From positions 4,692,001 to 4,756,000 of the forward strand of contig NZ_CP114029.1 of assembly GCF_026898155.1 (NCBI RefSeq): a stretch of DNA of 64,000 nucleotides, given 5' to 3'. This stretch comes from Jiella pelagia (lineage in GTDB: Bacteria > Pseudomonadota > Alphaproteobacteria > Rhizobiales > Rhizobiaceae). The notes under the pieces are model-generated. The model made no database searches and had not been told where the DNA came from. It was given only the letters and a program-made list of their open reading frames with translations. The position numbers and the translations under genes are program-made. This document shows, piece by piece, positions 1 to 11,413 of the stretch (positions within the stretch are counted from its first letter, which is position 1; every line of letters begins with the position of its first letter).

Positions 1-102
1 GTCGTGTTCTTACGATATCTCAATCCACAAACGATTAGCGCAATGCGCTAATTGTCGCTGCTTCTTCCTGGGTCCCTCGCTTGTTCAACCGGAGACGCTC
101 GC

Positions 103-1719
103 ATGTCCTTCCTCGCCAACGCTTCCGCCTTCCGACCGTCACGGCTCGTCCGATCGGCGCTGCTCGCTTCCGTCGTCGCGCTTTCCGGCCTTGCCGCCGC
201 GCCGGTCGACGCCCAGGAAATCCGCGCCGTCATGCATTCCGGCATCCGGGTGCTCGATCCGGTGATCACGACGGCGCATATCACCCGCAACCACGGCTAC
301 ATGATCTACGACACGCTGCTCGGCATGGACGAGAACCTGAAGCCGCAGCCGCAGATGGCCTCATGGAGCGTCTCGGACGACGGGCTGAGCTACACCTTCA
401 CCCTTCGCGAAGGGCTGAAATGGCATGACGGCGCGCCGGTCACCTCGGCGGACGCCGTCGCCTCGCTGAAGCGCTGGGGCCAGCGCGACGGCGGCGCGCA
501 GATGATGTTCAAGTCGGTGGAAAGCCTTGAGCCGACCGATGACAAGACCTTTGTCCTGAAGCTCTCCGAGCCGTTCTCCTACGTGCTGGAACTGATGGCA
601 AAGCCGTCGGGCCTGCCGACCTTCATCATGCCGGAGCGGGTCGCGAGCACCCCTCCGGGCGAGTCGATCACCGACTACACCGGTTCCGGCCCGTTCAAAT
701 TCGTCGAGGCCGAGTTCGAGCCGGGCGTCAGGGCCGTCTATGACAAGAACGAGGACTACGTGCCGCGGGACGAGCCGCCGAGCTGGACCGCCGGCGGCAA
801 GGTGGTCAATGTCGACCGGGTGACCTGGGTCGTGATGCCCGACGTCCAGACCGCCGTGAACGCCATCAATGGCGGCGAGATCGACTTCCTCGAACAGACG
901 CCGATCGACCTGTTGCCGCTGCTGCAGGCCAATCCCGACCTGACGGTCGAAGTGCTCAGCCCGCTCGGCTACCAGACCATGGCGCGGCTGAACTGGCTGA
1001 ACCCGCCCTTCGACAATGTGAAGATCCGCCAGGCCGCGATGACCGCCCTCGGCCAGGAGCCGATCCTTGCCGCTCTGGTCGGCAATCCGGATTACATGAA
1101 GAGCTGCGGTTCGATGTATGGCTGCGGCACGCCGTTCGCGACCGATGCCGGCTCCGAGCCGATCATGTCCGGACCGCAGCCCGACAAGGCCAAGGCAATG
1201 CTGGAGGAGGCCGGCTACGACGGCACGCCCATCGTCCTGATGCAGCCGACCGACGTGCCATCGATCGCCCCGCAGCCCGTTGTCGCCGCGCAGCTGTTGC
1301 GCCAGGCCGGCTTCACCGTCGACATGCAGCCGATGGACTGGCAGACGCTGGTGACGCGTCGCGCCAGCCAGGCGCCGGTCGCCGAGGGCGGCTGGAACAT
1401 GTTCTTCACCAACTGGATCATCCCCGAAGTGTGGAGCCCGATCAATAATCCGATGCTCAACGGCGGCGGCAAGGAGGCGGCCTGGTTCGGCTGGCCGAAC
1501 GATCCGGAACTTGATGAGATGCGCACGAAGTTCGCCCAGGCGAACGACGAGGAGACGCGCAAGACGATCGCCGCCGACATCCAGGCGCACGCCTTCGAGG
1601 TGGTCAACTACATCCCGGTCGGCGAGTACACGATCCCGTCGACGTCTCGCGACACGCTGAGCGGCATGCTGAAGATGCCAGTCCCGGTGTTCTGGAGCGT
1701 CGAGAAATCCGGCAACTGA
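103..1719 (+). CDS. ABC transporter periplasmic substrate-binding protein, peptide/nickel family (SBP family 5)
   Basis: This is the binding protein of a peptide-type ABC importer and acts in the periplasm. I chose ATG 103 because a GGAG ribosome site lies at 91-94; the upstream in-frame TTG at 52 has none. The first ~37 residues form a Sec signal peptide (basic start, LLASVVALSGLAAA core, cleavage after VDA). The mature protein of ~500 residues has the family 5 features: an early HDGAPVTSADAV segment, a GSGPFKF stretch and a FTNWIIPEVWSP region near the C-terminus. It is followed by the matching permeases and ATPase, so the system is complete. The ligand cannot be read from sequence. Downstream peptidases and an amidase suggest a peptide or amide-linked compound. 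Confidence 0.93.
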   Translation: MSFLANASAFRPSRLVRSALLASVVALSGLAAAPVDAQEIRAVMHSGIRVLDPVITTAHITRNHGYMIYDTLLGMDENLKPQPQMASWSVSDDGLSYTFTLREGLKWHDGAPVTSADAVASLKRWGQRDGGAQMMFKSVESLEPTDDKTFVLKLSEPFSYVLELMAKPSGLPTFIMPERVASTPPGESITDYTGSGPFKFVEAEFEPGVRAVYDKNEDYVPRDEPPSWTAGGKVVNVDRVTWVVMPDVQTAVNAINGGEIDFLEQTPIDLLPLLQANPDLTVEVLSPLGYQTMARLNWLNPPFDNVKIRQAAMTALGQEPILAALVGNPDYMKSCGSMYGCGTPFATDAGSEPIMSGPQPDKAKAMLEEAGYDGTPIVLMQPTDVPSIAPQPVVAAQLLRQAGFTVDMQPMDWQTLVTRRASQAPVAEGGWNMFFTNWIIPEVWSPINNPMLNGGGKEAAWFGWPNDPELDEMRTKFAQANDEETRKTIAADIQAHAFEVVNYIPVGEYTIPSTSRDTLSGMLKMPVPVFWSVEKSGN

Positions 1720-1736
1720 TCACCGGCTTTCAGTCT

Positions 1737-1763
1737 GCCCCGGCCAGATCCTCCGGCCGGGGC
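1737..1763 (+). terminator. Intercistronic hairpin after the binding-protein gene
   Basis: A perfect 9-bp stem (GCCCCGGCC pairing with GGCCGGGGC) around a 9-nt loop sits 17 bases after the stop codon. There is no T-run, so it is more likely a mRNA-stabilising or attenuating hairpin than a full terminator. Such hairpins are common after ABC binding-protein genes, where they keep that transcript more abundant than the permease mRNA. Confidence 0.5.
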
Positions 1764-1808
1764 CTCATCCGGCAGTCCGCCGCGACCCGCTGCCGTAAGG
1801 CTTGACCC

Positions 1809-2750
1809 ATGCTCGCCTATATCGCCCGCCGCATCCTCGCCTCCGTCCCGGTGATGATCGTCGTCGCCCTGTTCGTATTCCTTCTGTTGCGGCTGACGCC
1901 CGGCGACCCCGCCGCGATCATCGCCGGCGACATGGCGACGCCCGCGCAGCTCGATCAGATCCGCCAGAGCCTCGGCCTCAACGAGCCGCTGGTGACGCAG
2001 TTCGTCACCTGGAGCGGGCAGCTCCTCAGCGGCGACTTCGGCCGGTCGCTGATCTCGCGGACGCCTGTGCTGACGCTGATCGGCCAGCGGCTGGAGCCGA
2101 CGCTGAGCCTTGCGATCGTCACCATGATCATCACGCTCGTCCTCTCGATCCCGATGGGTGTCCTGGCGGCCTGGCGCCACGGCAGCCTGACCGACAGCGC
2201 GGTGATGGCCGTCTCGGTCCTCGGCTTCTCGATCCCGGTCTTCGTCACCGGCTACATCTTCATCCAGATCTTCGCCATCGATCTCAGGATCTTCCCGGTG
2301 CAGGGCTTCAAGAGCATCAGTGAGGGGTTCTGGCCGTTCTTCTCGCGGATATTCCTGCCGGCCCTGACGCTGGCGACGATCTACATCGCGCTGATCGCCC
2401 GAATGACCCGCGCCGCCATGCTCGACGTTTTGGGAGAGGACTATGTGCGCACCGCCCGGGCCAAAGGCCTGTCCGAGCGGGTCGTCCTGTTCCGCCATGC
2501 GCTGCGCAACGCCGCGGTGCCGATCCTCACCGTCGTCGGCACCGGCTTTGCGCTGATGATCTCCGGCGTCGTCGTCACCGAGAGCGTCTTCAACATTCCC
2601 GGCCTCGGGCGCCTCACCGTCGACGCGATCCTCGCCCGCGACTATCCGGTGATCCAGGCGCTCATCCTTCTGACCAGCGGCATCTACGTCGTCATCAACC
2701 TGTTGATCGACATTTCCTACGCCTTCATGGACCCGAGGATCCGCTACTGA
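1809..2750 (+). CDS. ABC transporter permease, DppB/OppB type
   Basis: This is the first inner-membrane permease of the peptide-type importer. The 313-residue length and the N-terminal MLAYIARRILASVPVM segment are typical of DppB. A large periplasmic loop follows TM1, and the conserved cytoplasmic EAA loop reads EDYVRTARAKGLSERVV, which contacts the ATPase. The FNIPGLGRL motif near the C-terminus is also characteristic. Its stop codon overlaps the start of the next permease by one base, indicating translational coupling. Confidence 0.93.
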   Translation: MLAYIARRILASVPVMIVVALFVFLLLRLTPGDPAAIIAGDMATPAQLDQIRQSLGLNEPLVTQFVTWSGQLLSGDFGRSLISRTPVLTLIGQRLEPTLSLAIVTMIITLVLSIPMGVLAAWRHGSLTDSAVMAVSVLGFSIPVFVTGYIFIQIFAIDLRIFPVQGFKSISEGFWPFFSRIFLPALTLATIYIALIARMTRAAMLDVLGEDYVRTARAKGLSERVVLFRHALRNAAVPILTVVGTGFALMISGVVVTESVFNIPGLGRLTVDAILARDYPVIQALILLTSGIYVVINLLIDISYAFMDPRIRY

Positions 2751-3639
2751 TGGCCGACAAAGCGACCCTTGCTGCGGCCGAGCCCGTCATCCGGCGACGA
2801 TTCCTGCCGACGATCGAGGTCTCCCGCCTGCGCTTTGCGCCGACGCTGGCGGCGATCTGCCTCGCCGTGATCGTCGCGGCGGCGATCCTCGCGCCGCTGA
2901 TCGCGCCCTATGATCCGATCGCGATGAACCCGATGGAGCGGCTGGCACCGGCGAGCTGGGCACATCCCTTCGGCACCGACCCCTACGGCCGCGACGTCTT
3001 CTCGCGAACCCTCTACGGCGCGCAGATCTCGCTGATCGTCGGGCTCGGAGCGGCCTTCGTCGCCGTTCTCGTCGGCCTGCCGCTGGGGCTTCTCGCCGGC
3101 TTCTTCCGCTGGATCGACGCGATCCTGATGCGGATCATGGACGGGCTGATGGCGATCCCGTCGATCCTTCTGGCCATCGCCATCGTCTCGCTCGCCGGCT
3201 CCAGCCTCTGGACCGTCCTCGTCGCCATCACCATCCCGGAGATCCCGCGGGTGGTGCGGCTGGTGCGCTCCGTCGTCCTGTCGGCGCGCGAGGAGCCCTA
3301 TGTGGAAGCCGCGATCGCCGTCGGCTCCAGCCTCTTCAAGATCATGTGGCGGCATCTAACGCCCAACACCATCGCGCCGCTGATCGTCCAGGGCACCTAT
3401 GTCTGTGCCTCGGCGATCCTGACCGAGGCGATCCTGTCCTTCCTCGGCGCCGGCATCGGCACCGAGACGCCGTCCTGGGGCAACATCATGTCCGAGGGCC
3501 GGCTGTATTTCCAGCTGAAGCCGGGCCTCGTCTTCTGGCCCGGCCTGTTCCTGTCGCTCTGCATCCTGTCGATCAACATCCTCGGCGACACCGCACGCGA
3601 CGTCATGGACCCGCGGCTCGGCAAGGGGAGGAACGGCTG

Positions 3640-3640
<1 letters not shown>
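2750..3640 (+). CDS. ABC transporter permease, DppC/OppC type
   Basis: This is the second permease of the same importer (296 residues). It has the DppC arrangement: an N-terminal cytoplasmic tail, TM1 around residues 35-55, a periplasmic segment with HPFGTDPYGRDVFSR, five more membrane helices and an EAA loop reading EEPYVEAAIAVGSSLFKI. The C-terminus (GDTARDVMDPRL) is canonical. It overlaps both neighbours by one base, so dppB-dppC-dppDF are translated as one unit. Confidence 0.93.
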
Positions 3641-5321
<1,681 letters not shown>

Positions 5322-5325
<4 letters not shown>

Positions 5326-6851
5326 CGGGGATCGTCGAACGGGCGGGCGCCCCGCGGATCGCGGTGGGCGGTTTCATGCACGAAACCAACACCTTCGCGC
5401 CGACCAAGGCCGGGCTCGACGCATTCGAGCATGGCGGCGGCTGGCCGGCGCTCGTCGAGGGGCCCGCCGTCTTCGAGGCCCTGCGCGACGTCAACATGGG
5501 CCTCTGCGGCTTCATCGAAGAGGCAGGGCGGCAGGGCTGGGCGCTCTTGCCGACGCTGTGGTGTGCCGCGAGCCCGTCGGCCCACGTCACCGAGGACGCC
5601 TTCGAGACGATTTCGGCGCGCATTCTCGAAGGGATCAAGGCCGCGCTTCCCCTCGACGGTGTCTATCTCGACCTTCACGGCGCGATGGTCACCGACCATT
5701 GCGACGACGGGGAGGGCGAACTTTTGGCACGAGTGCGCCACCTGATCGGCCCGGACGTGCCGCTGGTCGCCAGCCTGGACCTCCACGGCAACGTCACGGC
5801 CCAAATGGTCGAGGCGGCCGACACCCTGATCGCCTATCGGACCTATCCGCATGTCGACATGGCCGAGACCGGCCGGCGGACGGCGGTTCATCTCGCGAGG
5901 CTCCTCGGCGGCGAGCGCCACGCGAAGGCGTTTCGCCAGATCCCGTTCCTGATCCCGATCGCCTGGCAGTCGACGGTCATGGAGCCGAACCGCTCGATCT
6001 ACGCCGCGCTCGAAGCGACTGAGGCAGGATCGGTCGCGTCCGTCTCGTTCCTTTGCGGCTTTCCCGCCGCCGACATCGCCGATTGCGGCCCCTCCGTCGT
6101 TGCCTATGGCGAGACGCAAGCCGCCGCCGACGCGGCAGCCGAGGACATAGTCCGCCGCATCGAGGCGGCGCGGGCCGATTTCGCCGGCAAGTCCTACGCG
6201 CCGCTCGATGCCGTGCGCGAGGCGATGCGGATTTCAGCCGATGCGGAAAAACCCGTCGTCATCGCCGACACCCAGGACAATCCCGGCGCCGGCGGCAATT
6301 CCGACACGACCGGCATGCTGCGGGCGCTGGTCGAGGCGGGCGCAGAGCGGGCGGCGATCGGCGTCATCGTCGATCCGGCCGCTGCCAGCGCCGCGCATGA
6401 GGCAGGCGTCGGCGCCAGCCTGCGGCTGAAGCTCGGCGGCGGCTCACAGATCCCCGGCGACGCGCCTTTCGAAGGTGACTTCGAGGTCGCCGCCCTTTCC
6501 GCAGGCGCCTTCGTCGCGCCCGGTGGCTTTTATGGCGGCGCGCGCATGCGGCTGGGGCTGTCGGCCTGCCTGACGATCGGCGGCGTCAGTGTCGTCGTCG
6601 CCTCGCAGAAGGCGCAGATGGCCGACCGCGAGATGTTCCGTTTCGTCGGTATCGAGCCCGAAGCGCAGGCGATCCTGGTGGTCAAGAGTTCGGTGCATTT
6701 CCGGGCCGATTTCGCGCAGATCGCCGAAACCATTCTGGTCGCGACGGCGCCGGGGCCGATGCCGCTGTCGCCTGCGTCGCTGCCGTTCACCAGGCTCAGG
6801 CCCAGCGTCGCCCTCAGCCCCGACGGACCGGCCTTCGTCCCAGCTAGTTGA
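5322..6851 (+). CDS. M81 family metallopeptidase (MlrC-like)
   Basis: This is a predicted zinc peptidase of the MlrC family (509 residues, a usual length). The founding member acts late in microcystin degradation, but most homologues have unknown substrates. Visible family features are GGFMHETNTFAPTKAG near the N-terminus, YLDLHGAMVTDH around residue 110, SLDLHGNVT around residue 150 and ADTQDNPGAGGNSDTTG near residue 310. These carry the conserved His/Asp metal ligands. There is no signal peptide, so it is cytoplasmic. ATG overlaps the ATPase stop, tying it to the peptide-type importer. Confidence 0.9.
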
Positions 6852-6892
6852 CCGAAATCGACGCCGGGCGCGGCGCCCGCAAGGAGACCATG

Positions 6893-8059
6893 ATGACCAT
6901 CATTCCCGAGATCGAGAGCTTCGCCACCGATCTGACTGCGATCCGCCGCGATCTCCATGCCCATCCGGAGATCGGCTTTGAGGAAGTCCGCACCTCGGGC
7001 ATCGTCGCCGAGGCGCTGGAAGCCTACGGCTTCGACGAGGTCCATACCGGCATCGGCGGGACCGGCGTCGTCGGCATATTGAAGGGGACCGGCGGGGAGG
7101 GGCGGACGATCGGCCTTCGGGCCGACATGGATGCCCTGCCGATGGACGAGCTGACCAACCTTGCCTATCGCTCGACCAATGCCGGTCGCTTCCATGGCTG
7201 CGGCCATGACGGGCACACGACGATGCTGCTCGGCGCCGCGCGCTATCTGGCCGGCAAGCGCGACTTCAAGGGCACGATCACCTTCGTCTTCCAGCCGGCG
7301 GAGGAGGGGCTCGGCGGCGCCCGCGCGATGATCGCCGACAGGCTGTTCGAGCGCTTTCCCTGCGACGAGATCTACGGCATCCACAACATGCCCGACCTCG
7401 AACTCGGGCAAGTCGCGGTGTTTCCGGGCAAGGCGATGGCCGGCGCGAGCTTCTTCGACATCCACATCAAGGCCCGCGGCAGCCACGCGGCGATGCCGCA
7501 TAATTCCAAGGACGCCATCGTCATTGCCATGGCGCTGGCGCAGAGCCTGCAGACCATCGTCAGCCGCAATGTCGAGCCGCTGAAGCCCGCCGTCCTGTCG
7601 ATCACCAAGATGAATTCGGGCTCGGCCTACAATGTGATTCCCGAGGAGGCCCACCTCGCCGGCACGATCCGGTTCTTCCACGACGAGGTTGGCGAACTCG
7701 TCCGCCGCCGGCTGCGCGAGATCACGGCGGGCGTCGCCGCGAGCTTCGACTGCCAGATCGACGTCGACATCCGCGAGATCTTTTCCGTGCTCGACAACGA
7801 CCCCGCCTCGACCGACGCGCTCCGCCTTGCGGCTGTCGACGTCGTCGGCTCGGCCGGCGTCATCACCGAGCCGCGCCCGACCATGGGCAGCGAGGACTTC
7901 GCCGACATGCTGAAGACCGTGCCCGGCGCCTATTGCTGGGTCGGCCATGGCGGCACCGTGCCGCTGCACAATCCGGGCTTCATCCTCGACGACGAAATCC
8001 TGCCCATCGGCGCGAGCCTGCTCGCCCGGGTCGCCGAGATGCGGCTCGCGGAGGGATGA
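6893..8059 (+). CDS. M20D amidohydrolase/peptidase (hippurate hydrolase-like)
   Basis: This is a cytoplasmic metal-dependent amidohydrolase that cleaves N-acyl or peptide amide bonds. Family markers are GLRADMDALPM (first metal-ligand region), FHGCGHDGHTTMLLGAA, and FQPAEEGLGGARAMI with its Glu-Glu pair; a GSEDFADML motif carries the C-terminal ligand. AAGGAG at 6881-6886 precedes two tandem ATGs (6890 and 6893); the second has the better spacing. An upstream TTG at 6848 overlaps the M81 stop but has no ribosome site. Length is ~388 aa. It belongs to the importer operon. Confidence 0.92.
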   Translation: MTIIPEIESFATDLTAIRRDLHAHPEIGFEEVRTSGIVAEALEAYGFDEVHTGIGGTGVVGILKGTGGEGRTIGLRADMDALPMDELTNLAYRSTNAGRFHGCGHDGHTTMLLGAARYLAGKRDFKGTITFVFQPAEEGLGGARAMIADRLFERFPCDEIYGIHNMPDLELGQVAVFPGKAMAGASFFDIHIKARGSHAAMPHNSKDAIVIAMALAQSLQTIVSRNVEPLKPAVLSITKMNSGSAYNVIPEEAHLAGTIRFFHDEVGELVRRRLREITAGVAASFDCQIDVDIREIFSVLDNDPASTDALRLAAVDVVGSAGVITEPRPTMGSEDFADMLKTVPGAYCWVGHGGTVPLHNPGFILDDEILPIGASLLARVAEMRLAEG

Positions 8060-8120
8060 GGGAGCCGGCTGCATGGCGAATGCACACACCCGTGGAAGCG
8101 TGGCGCGAAGTGACCAGTCT

Positions 8121-8160
8121 CCCTCATCCTGAGGTGCCGCCAAAGGCGGCCTCGAAGGGC
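8121..8160 (+). repeat. Short alphaproteobacterial interspersed repeat-like element
   Basis: The block begins CCCTCATCCTGAGGTGCC and ends GGCCTCGAAGGGC, with a GCCGCC-AAA-GGCGGC hairpin in the middle (8136-8150). This layout resembles short intergenic repeats widespread in Hyphomicrobiales genomes. Only one copy is in the window, so its repetitive nature is inferred from general familiarity. Confidence 0.5.
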
Positions 8161-8277
8161 AAGGGGGCCGCGCGGACGGCAAGGTGCTGCTGGTGGAGTG
8201 ACGGAGTCGGTGAAATGGGCTTGGGCGGCGGATTTCTGCGCGACGGTCTTCCAGAAGGCTGCGACGCTCGACGCTTC

Positions 8278-8406
8278 GTCATTCTCGGGCCCCGTTCCGA
8301 GAATCCGGGAATCGCAGGGCGCCCTTCGTCTCCGTTTGGAAGGGCGTCGCGTCATCCGCAGGCGCGGCAACCGCCCCTGGATTCTCGGGACGGGCCCGAG
8401 AATGAC
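8278..8406. repeat. 129-bp element bounded by ~28-bp inverted repeats
   Basis: The left arm (8278-8306) begins GTCATTCTCGGGCCC and ends GAGAATCC. The right arm (8379-8406) is its near-perfect reverse complement and ends GGGCCCGAGAATGAC. About 72 bp lies between, rich in small palindromes. Each arm is itself partly palindromic (TTCTCGG...CCGAGAA). It has no coding capacity and looks like a REP- or MITE-like element. No second copy is in the window. Confidence 0.6.
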
Positions 8407-8534
8407 GATCTGGAGGGGCTGCAACGCCCTTCCGTCCAAACCGTGGCCGGCCAAACAAGTGTCCGCCACATCGACCCGCGAGCCCACAATCGACATCCTG
8501 CACAGCCTGATGAATCGACGAAACGAGGACTGAA

Positions 8535-9676
8535 ATGACGATCGACGTGAATGCCGTGCCGCTCGATGCGGAGGCGATGCTGAACGGGCTGAAGCGCTGG
8601 GTGGAGTTGGAGAGCCCGACCTACGACAAGCCGTCGGTGGACAAGATGACGGCGATGGCGGCAGAAGACATGGAAGGCTTGGGCTTTTCGGTCGAGGTGA
8701 TCCCCGGTCCCGAAGGCCTCGGCGATTGCGCCAGAGCCGCTTTTCCGCATGAGCGGGCCGGCGAGCCGGGCATCCTGATCATCGGCCATCTCGACACGGT
8801 GCATCCGCTCGGCACGCTGGAGAAGCTGCCGTTCAGGCGCGAGGGCAATCGCTGCTGGGGGCCGGGCATCTGCGACATGAAGGGCGGCAACTTCGCTGCC
8901 ATCAGCGCGGTGAAGGCGCTGGCCGACATGGGCGTCAAGACGCCGCTGCCGGTGCATGTGCTGCTCACTTCCGACGAGGAGATCGGCACGCCGGGGACGC
9001 GGGCGCTGATCGAGGCGGAGGCGCAAAAGCATAAATACATCCTCGTTCCCGAGCCCGCCTGGGGCCGCAACACCGTCGTCACCGGCCGCTATGCCATCGC
9101 CCGCTATCAGCTGACGGCCATGGGGCGGCCGAGCCATGCCGGCGCGGCGCTCAAGGCCGGGCAATCGGCGGTGAAGATGATGGCGAAGGAACTCCTCGCC
9201 ATCGAGGACATGACCGACGACGACTGCACCTTTTCGGTCTCCGTCGTCCATGGCGGGCAATGGGTGAATTGCGTGCCGACGGTCTGCCGGGCGGAATGCC
9301 TGTCGATGGCAAAGCGCCAGGAGGATCTCGATCGCGGTGCGGCGCGGCTGATGGCCTTCGATCGCCGCGAGGCGGACGGCACCGGCTTCTTCGTCGAAAA
9401 GAGCGTCGTCAGGCCCGTCTGGGAGGCGAGCGAGGGGACAATGGAGCTGTTCGAGCGGGCGAAGCGCATCGCCGGCGAGCCTCGGTTTTCCGCTCGCCCA
9501 CGCCTCGGAGGGCGGCGGCTCGGACGGCAACTTCACCGGCGCGATGGGCCTGCCGACCCTTGACGGGCTCGGCGTCGTCGGCGCCAACGTCCATACGCTG
9601 GACGAGCACATCGAGATCGACAGCCTCGCCTCGCGCGGCCGGCTGATCGCCGGGCTTCTGGCGGAGCCTCGACTGA
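8535..9676 (+). CDS. M20 family metallopeptidase (carboxypeptidase G2-like), reading frame broken twice
   Basis: This is a predicted zinc exopeptidase related to glutamate carboxypeptidase. Visible motifs are GHLDTVHPLGTL, GPGICDMKGG, LTSDEEIGTPGTR and, after correction, AHASEGGGSDGNFTG with the final metal-ligand His. The frame breaks at 9477-9483 (GAGCCTC). Reading it as GAGCTC restores AGELGFPLAHASEGGGSDG. A second GAGCCTC at 9664-9670, read as GAGCTC, gives the natural end GLLAELD-stop at 9676, for 379 aa in total. As submitted, the frame from 8535 ends at 9563 without its C-terminal metal site. The start is ATG 8535 behind GAGGA. Confidence 0.85.
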
Positions 9677-9727
9677 TGGGCGTTCTTCCTCTCCTCGCCG
9701 GGGCGCGGCCATGACGCTTCGGGCGCC

Positions 9728-11203
9728 ATGTCGGAGGAGACGGCGGCGAAGGGCGGCGTCGTGCCGCCCTTCGCTGTCGCCGGATCGTTGCGGGCGCCCG
9801 CGGGCGACATCCCCGCCATCTGCGCGATGGCCGCCGGCGATCTCGTTGGCGCGATCGGGGCGGGGGAGATCTCTGTCGCCGAGGTGGTCACCGCCTTTCT
9901 CGACCGGATTGCGGCGATCAACCCGCTCCACAACGCCATCGTCTCCCTGCGCCCGCGTGGGGAGACTCTTGCCGAGGCCGAGGCGAAGGACGCAGCGCTT
10001 GCGGCGGGCGCCGATGCCGGCCCGCTCTTCGGCCTCCCCATGGCGATCAAGGACCTCTCGCCGACCAAGGGGCTGACGACCACCTTCGGCTCGCCGCTCC
10101 ATCGCGACCACGTGCCGGACGAGGACGGGATCTCCACGGCCCGCATCAGAGCCGCGGGCGCCATCATCATCGGCAAGACCAACGCGCCCGAATTCGGCCT
10201 CGGCTCCCACACCTTCAACGAAATCTTCGGCGCGACCGGCAACGCCTTCGATCCGCAGCGTTCTGCCGGCGGCTCCTCCGGCGGGGCGGCGGTTGCGCTG
10301 GCGACGCGCATGGTTCCCATCGCCGACGGCTCTGATATGGGCGGCTCCCTGCGCAATCCGGCCGCCTTCAACAACGTCTACGGCCTGCGCCCGTCCTTCG
10401 GGCGGGTGCCGAGCCTGCCGGCGGGCAACGTCTTCGAGGCGCAGCTCGCGACCGACGGCCCGATGGCGCGGAGCGCCGAGGATCTGGCACTTCTTCTCCG
10501 GGTGCAGTCGGGCGCTGATCCGCGCCAGCCGCTGTCCTTCGGCCTCGACAGCCTCGAAGCTCCGCGCCTGCCGCAAGACCGGCCGTTGCGCATCGGCTGG
10601 CTCGGCGATTTCGGCGGCCATCTGGCCATGGAGGAGTGCATCCTCGACACCGGTCTGGCGGCTCTCGCCCGTATTCCCGGTGCCGAGACGCCGCCCGCTG
10701 ATCTCGGCTTCGACCCGGAGCAACTGTGGCAGAGCTTCGTCGTGCAGCGGCAGGCAGCGCTCGCCATGCGTTACGGGCCGCTCTACGACGATCCGGCGAA
10801 GCGCGAGCTTCTGAAGAGCGAGATGCAGTGGGAAATCGAGACCGGTCGTACCCTGTCGGCGATCGACCTCTGCCGGGCCTACGAGAGCCGCACAGCATTG
10901 CATCTGCGGATGCTCGATCTGTTTGCGGGTTTCGACTTCCTGGCGCTGCCGGCGGCCCAGGTCTGGCCATTTCCGATCGGCTGGCGCTGGCCGCAGGTGA
11001 TCGCCGGCCGGCCGATGGACAGCTACCACCGCTGGATGGAATGCGTCGCCCTCGGAACCCTGTCGGGCTGCCCGGTCCTGGCGCTTCCCGCGGGCTTTCG
11101 CGACGGGCTGCCCGCCGGCGTGCAGATCATCGCTCCGCACGGCCGCGAGGCGGATCTGCTCGCACTCGCGAGCGCCTCTGAAAGACGGCCGCGGCCGCGC
11201 TGA
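9728..11203 (+). CDS. Amidase (amidase signature family)
   Basis: This is a cytoplasmic amidase using the Ser-Ser-Lys triad. The catalytic Lys lies in LPMAIKDLSPTKG (about residue 107), the glycine/serine loop is SAGGSSGGAAVALA (about 180), and the nucleophile loop is IADGSDMGGSLRNPAAF. Length is 491 aa, normal for the family. The start is taken at ATG 9728 (MSEETAAK), 51 bases after the corrected stop of the M20 peptidase. No strong ribosome site is visible. It completes a hydrolase set behind the peptide-type importer. The substrate is unknown. Confidence 0.9.
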   Translation: MSEETAAKGGVVPPFAVAGSLRAPAGDIPAICAMAAGDLVGAIGAGEISVAEVVTAFLDRIAAINPLHNAIVSLRPRGETLAEAEAKDAALAAGADAGPLFGLPMAIKDLSPTKGLTTTFGSPLHRDHVPDEDGISTARIRAAGAIIIGKTNAPEFGLGSHTFNEIFGATGNAFDPQRSAGGSSGGAAVALATRMVPIADGSDMGGSLRNPAAFNNVYGLRPSFGRVPSLPAGNVFEAQLATDGPMARSAEDLALLLRVQSGADPRQPLSFGLDSLEAPRLPQDRPLRIGWLGDFGGHLAMEECILDTGLAALARIPGAETPPADLGFDPEQLWQSFVVQRQAALAMRYGPLYDDPAKRELLKSEMQWEIETGRTLSAIDLCRAYESRTALHLRMLDLFAGFDFLALPAAQVWPFPIGWRWPQVIAGRPMDSYHRWMECVALGTLSGCPVLALPAGFRDGLPAGVQIIAPHGREADLLALASASERRPRPR

Positions 11204-11413
11204 CGCTGGGCGGCCAAGGTTGTTCGAGGCTGCGCCCGTGATCGATACCCTCCATATCGGTGCCGACTATATCAGCATATCGCTCAAATCATGGGCAGAT
11301 TTCGGGGCTCTGCCGCGACAAGGCTGCGGAGAAAAGCGGCACGGCCACGGTCTGCCGACTTGGCACGGCCGTTGCATTGCTCGGCAGGAAACGCCTCAAG
11401 CGAAGGTCAAGCC

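Larger units (their letters stand above)
8060..8534. other. 475-bp intergenic region with two repeat-like palindromic elements
   Basis: No convincing gene is present between the two M20 genes. The region holds two elements listed separately (8121-8160 and 8278-8406). The next gene has its ribosome site (GAGGA) just before 8535. Such a wide, element-filled gap may separate the two M20 genes into different transcripts. Confidence 0.6.

Noticed and set aside
1977..1983. GAGCCTC in the DppB-type permease as another frame break
   Set aside because: It reads in frame as part of RQSLGLNEP, a conserved permease region; removing a base would break the gene.
5897..5903. GAGGCTC in the M81 gene as another frame break
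   Set aside because: The frame reads HLARLLGGE and continues normally, so the heptamer is native here.
8278..8406. Insertion sequence or CRISPR-like repeat
   Set aside because: There is a single inverted pair, no transposase frame, no target-site duplication that I can identify and no spacer periodicity.
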